Assembly (NCBI RefSeq): GCF_027563465.1
Contig: NZ_JAPFQA010000012.1
Coordinates: forward strand, 62,001-126,000
From: Mesorhizobium qingshengii
GTDB lineage: Bacteria > Pseudomonadota > Alphaproteobacteria > Rhizobiales > Rhizobiaceae
Direction: 5' to 3'
DNA length: 64,000 bases
Part shown: in pieces, positions 61,669-64,000 of the stretch
Layout: every line of letters begins with the position of its first letter
Position numbering within the stretch: the first letter of the stretch is position 1
Translations under genes and position numbers: made by a program
Notes under the pieces: generated by a model
What the model was told of the DNA's origin: nothing
Databases searched by the model: none
What the model saw: only the letters and a program-made list of their open reading frames with translations

Positions 61669-62289
61669 ATGGCTGGCAAGAAGATATTGATGCTCGTTGG
61701 CGAGTTCAGCGAGGAGTACGAGATTTTCGTCTTTGAACAGGCCATGCATGCCGTCGGCCACACGGTGCATGTCGTCTGTCCGGACAAGAAGGCGGGCGAT
61801 GTATTGAAGACGTCGCTGCACGATTTCGAAGGCCACCAGACCTATACGGAAAAGCTAGGCCACGACTACATCCTCAACAAGACGTTTTCCGAAGTGGACC
61901 CGGCCAAATACGACGCCGTCTATGCGGCGGGCGGGCGCGGGCCGGAATACATCCGCATCGACAAGCGCGTACAGGCGCTGGTGCGGCATTTCCACGAGGC
62001 CGGCAAGCCGATCTTCACCATCTGCCATGGCGTGCAGATCCTGATTGCCGTCGACGGCGTGGTGCGGGGAAGGGAAGTCGCGGCGCTGCATTATTGCGAG
62101 CCGGAAGTGACGCTCGCCGGCGGCATCTATATCGACGTCGCGCCGACCGGCGCGCATGTCGACGGCAATCTCGTTTCGGCCAAGGGCTGGCCCGGCCTAT
62201 CCAACTTCATCCGTGAATGCCTGAAGGTGCTGGGCACGGAGATCCGCCATGGCGAGATCCTGATGCGCGATGAGCGCCAGGCGGCTTGA
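61669..62289 (+). CDS. DJ-1/PfpI-family protein
   Basis: 206 residues from the ATG at 61669. The flavodoxin-like fold begins KKILMLVGEFSEEYEIFVFE. The nucleophile elbow is ICHGVQIL, with Cys followed by His, and a Glu in EFSEEYE could partner it. The class includes glyoxalase III, deglycase-like and peptidase-like proteins. AAGPRGP-type sequence in the middle (YAAGGRGPEYIRID) fits PfpI. It is a single gene under a spacer rich in palindromes. Confidence 0.88.
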   Translation: MAGKKILMLVGEFSEEYEIFVFEQAMHAVGHTVHVVCPDKKAGDVLKTSLHDFEGHQTYTEKLGHDYILNKTFSEVDPAKYDAVYAAGGRGPEYIRIDKRVQALVRHFHEAGKPIFTICHGVQILIAVDGVVRGREVAALHYCEPEVTLAGGIYIDVAPTGAHVDGNLVSAKGWPGLSNFIRECLKVLGTEIRHGEILMRDERQAA

Positions 62290-62307
62290 TCCAGGAGTTT
62301 GCCAATC

Positions 62308-62341
62308 CCGCCGCGCCGTATGGTGCGGCGGCACCCGTTTG
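62308..62341. terminator. Probable terminator between DJ-1/PfpI and purC
   Basis: CCGCCGCGCC (62308-62317) and GGTGCGGCGG (62322-62331) form a 10-bp stem (one G-T pair) with a GTAT loop, followed by CACCCGTTTG and a broken T-run. The genes are convergent, so it could serve either. Confidence 0.55.
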
Positions 62342-62393
62342 TTTCTACGCAATTCCGGACGGAAAACCGCCGCACACTTTTCCTGGAATTGTT

Positions 62394-63344
62394 CTAGAAG
62401 TAACGCTTGAGATTGCCGCGGATGCGATCCAGTACGGTATCTCCAGAGAGGTCGGGCAAGAACTTCTTGCCTGTGATCGCTTCATAAGCCTGCGCATAAA
62501 CCCGTGAGGCCTGATTGACGATCTCGTCAGGAATCTTCGGGATCGGCTCCTTGTACGGGTCGCATCGGGCCGAGACCCACGACCGGATGAAATCCTTGTC
62601 GAAACTGTCCGGCCGCGTGCCGTTTTCGAGCGCCTGTTCATACGTCGATGCGATCCAGTACCGGCTGCTGTCAGGCGTGTGGATCTCGTCGGCGAGCACG
62701 ATCGTCCCGTCCTTGTCGACGCCGAACTCGTATTTCGTGTCGGCGAGGATCAGGCCGCGTTCGGCAGCGCGCGTCTGGCCTCGGGCAAACAACCGCAAGG
62801 CGTAGCTTGACACGGTGTGCCACTGCGCCGGCGTGAGAAGACCTTGTTTGATTATCTCGGCTTCGGACAGAGGTTCATCGTGACCGCCATCAAAAGCCTT
62901 GCTCGTCGGGGTGATGATCGCTTCGCGAAGCTTTTCGTTTGCACGCAGCCCGTCCGGCAGGACGGTTCCATACATATCCCGCTCGCCATTCCTGTATTTG
63001 GTCAGGATTGACGTGCTGGTGGTTCCCGCCAGATAGCCGCGAACGACAATTTCGACCGGCAGGATTTCGAGCCGGGTGCCCACGACAACGTTCGGGTCGG
63101 GATATTCAAGAACATGGTTCGGGCAGATATCGGCAGTCTCTTCGAACCAGTACCTGGCGATCTGAGTCAGGATCTCTCCCTTGAACGGGATTGAGGTCAG
63201 GATGGTGTCGAAGGCACTGACACGGTCGGTGGCGATAATGATGCGCCGCCCGTCCGGCAGGTCGTAATTTTCCCGTACCTTGCCGCTGTAGCGGGTCGGA
63301 AGTTCGGGGATGAAAGCATCGGAAAGAACGCGCGGATCGCTCAT
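62394..63344 (-). CDS. purC: SAICAR synthase, long form
   Basis: 316 residues from the ATG at 63344 (MSDPRVLSDAF); an ATG at 63398 would add 18 residues and neither has a strong ribosome site. Motifs include YSGKVRENYDL, ATDRVSAFDTIL, PVEIVVRGYLAG and LADTKYEFG. The enzyme joins aspartate to CAIR in purine synthesis. The length of more than 300 residues resembles the yeast-like form that rhizobia often carry beside a shorter PurC of about 255 residues; a second copy cannot be seen here. It lies 69 bp downstream of the desaturase gene. Confidence 0.92.
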   Translation of the reverse strand: MSDPRVLSDAFIPELPTRYSGKVRENYDLPDGRRIIIATDRVSAFDTILTSIPFKGEILTQIARYWFEETADICPNHVLEYPDPNVVVGTRLEILPVEIVVRGYLAGTTSTSILTKYRNGERDMYGTVLPDGLRANEKLREAIITPTSKAFDGGHDEPLSEAEIIKQGLLTPAQWHTVSSYALRLFARGQTRAAERGLILADTKYEFGVDKDGTIVLADEIHTPDSSRYWIASTYEQALENGTRPDSFDKDFIRSWVSARCDPYKEPIPKIPDEIVNQASRVYAQAYEAITGKKFLPDLSGDTVLDRIRGNLKRYF

Positions 63345-63412
63345 GGGTATGTCGGTTGCCGATGGTCGCTGCACGGTGAAGCTCGATGCCCGATCCATAG
63401 TGTCGATTGGTT

Positions 63413-64000
63413 CTAGATCGCCGCCCGTGCCTCGCGGAACGACACCAGCTTCCGGCGGTTCTCGTCCCACAGGGCCAGTTTGACGCAGCGCAGGCTGTCG
63501 AGCAGCGTGACGCGACCGATGCCGCGCAACTCCGGATAGTCCCTCAGCACTTCCTGCAGCCGGTAGCACGGTACCTTGGCGGAGAGGTGGTGGACGTGGT
63601 GGACGCCGATGTTGCCGGTGAACCAGTTCAGCACCGGTGGCAGGTCGTAGTAGGAGGATCCGTGCAGGGCGGCATGCTGGAATTCCCATTCGGAATCCTT
63701 TGCCCATTCGGTCTCCTCGAACTGGTGCTGGACGTAGAACAGCCAGATGCCGGCCGAGCCGGCGAGGACGACGATCGGCAGATGGACGACCAGGAACGCG
63801 CCGGGGCCGACGAACCAGATGAGAACGGCTGCCGCAAGCGCGATCGCGAGATTGGTGGTCATTGACGACACCCAGGGTGTCAGGCCGCCCCGCATCATGC
63901 CGATGGGCAGCCTTTGCTCGAAGATGAACAGCCAGATCGGTCCCAGCCCGAACATCACCAGCGGGTGGCGATAGAGACGATAGGCAAGGCGGCCGCGCCA
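63413..64000 (-). CDS. Fatty-acid desaturase (C-terminal part, runs off the right edge)
   Basis: The frame is open to the window end. About 195 residues are visible, with membrane segments (NLAIALAAAVLIWFVGPGAF, LVVHLPIVVLAGSAGIWLFY). The histidine boxes QHQFEE and GVHHVHHL carry the di-iron ligands of membrane acyl-lipid desaturases (omega-6/DesA type). The N-terminal boxes lie outside the window. Enzymes of this kind introduce double bonds in membrane lipids. Confidence 0.9.
   Translation of the reverse strand, partial: WRGRLAYRLYRHPLVMFGLGPIWLFIFEQRLPIGMMRGGLTPWVSSMTTNLAIALAAAVLIWFVGPGAFLVVHLPIVVLAGSAGIWLFYVQHQFEETEWAKDSEWEFQHAALHGSSYYDLPPVLNWFTGNIGVHHVHHLSAKVPCYRLQEVLRDYPELRGIGRVTLLDSLRCVKLALWDENRRKLVSFREARAAI

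Noticed and set aside
1..64000. tRNA, rRNA or CRISPR features
   Set aside because: Reading for tRNA T-loop patterns, rRNA-like sequence and regularly spaced direct repeats gave nothing convincing. A covariance-model search would settle this.

Overview
The window is high-GC chromosomal DNA from an alphaproteobacterium of the order Rhizobiales, most like Mesorhizobium. That placement rests on the mix of genes: many sugar ABC importers, a phn cluster, a NrnC-type nanoRNase, an APS-type CysH with DUF2849 and DUF934 partners, and small palindromic intergenic repeats. It is an inference from gene content and protein style, not a database match. No rRNA, tRNA, CRISPR array, transposase or phage gene was seen.

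Region by region. 1-1425: the edge of a C-P lyase locus (phnH end, phnG) divergent from its repressor phnF, with a palindromic operator between. 1444-10271: a sugar/sugar-acid catabolic island on the minus strand: RbsABC-type importer, zinc alcohol dehydrogenase, aldose dehydrogenase-like aldo/keto reductase and UxaA-type dehydratase, with a divergent GntR regulator that carries two DNA-binding modules. A 17/20-identical motif sits in both promoter regions. 10362-13633: a copper operon (DUF2946, PCuAC chaperone, YcnI/DUF1775, CopC-CopD fusion). 13803-15230: gnd. 15249-24026: a LacI-controlled sugar island (binding protein, two permeases, ATPase, TIM-barrel isomerase, Gfo/Idh/MocA oxidoreductase, aldo/keto reductase) with two inverted copies of the same 17-bp operator.

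24104-36821 is the most unusual part. It holds a trypsin, a V8-like protease and a MORN-repeat protein, then a five-gene minus-strand cluster: Tat-exported caspase with a DUF4384-like tail, small cysteine-rich secreted protein, single-pass membrane protein, WD40-caspase, and a Memo-CapA fusion. Seven of these eight products carry export signals and the eighth is membrane-anchored, so this looks like a cell-envelope proteolytic system rather than a cytosolic defence system.

37065-49827 is mostly housekeeping: Zur-like regulator, polA with a degenerate proofreading site, DUF2231 membrane protein, a candidate structured small RNA, M20 dipeptidase, nrnC, small stress/membrane proteins, an OafA-type acyltransferase with SGNH domain, a probable gene remnant and a class A penicillin-binding protein. 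49885-54364: SDR, quinone oxidoreductase divergent from an AraC regulator, and a CPA2 antiporter. 54852-59755: assimilatory sulfate reduction (cysG, DUF2849, cysI, cysH, DUF934), interrupted by a palindromic repeat between cysH and DUF934. 59873-64000: GMC oxidoreductase, DJ-1/PfpI protein, a long-form purC and the truncated end of a fatty-acid desaturase gene.
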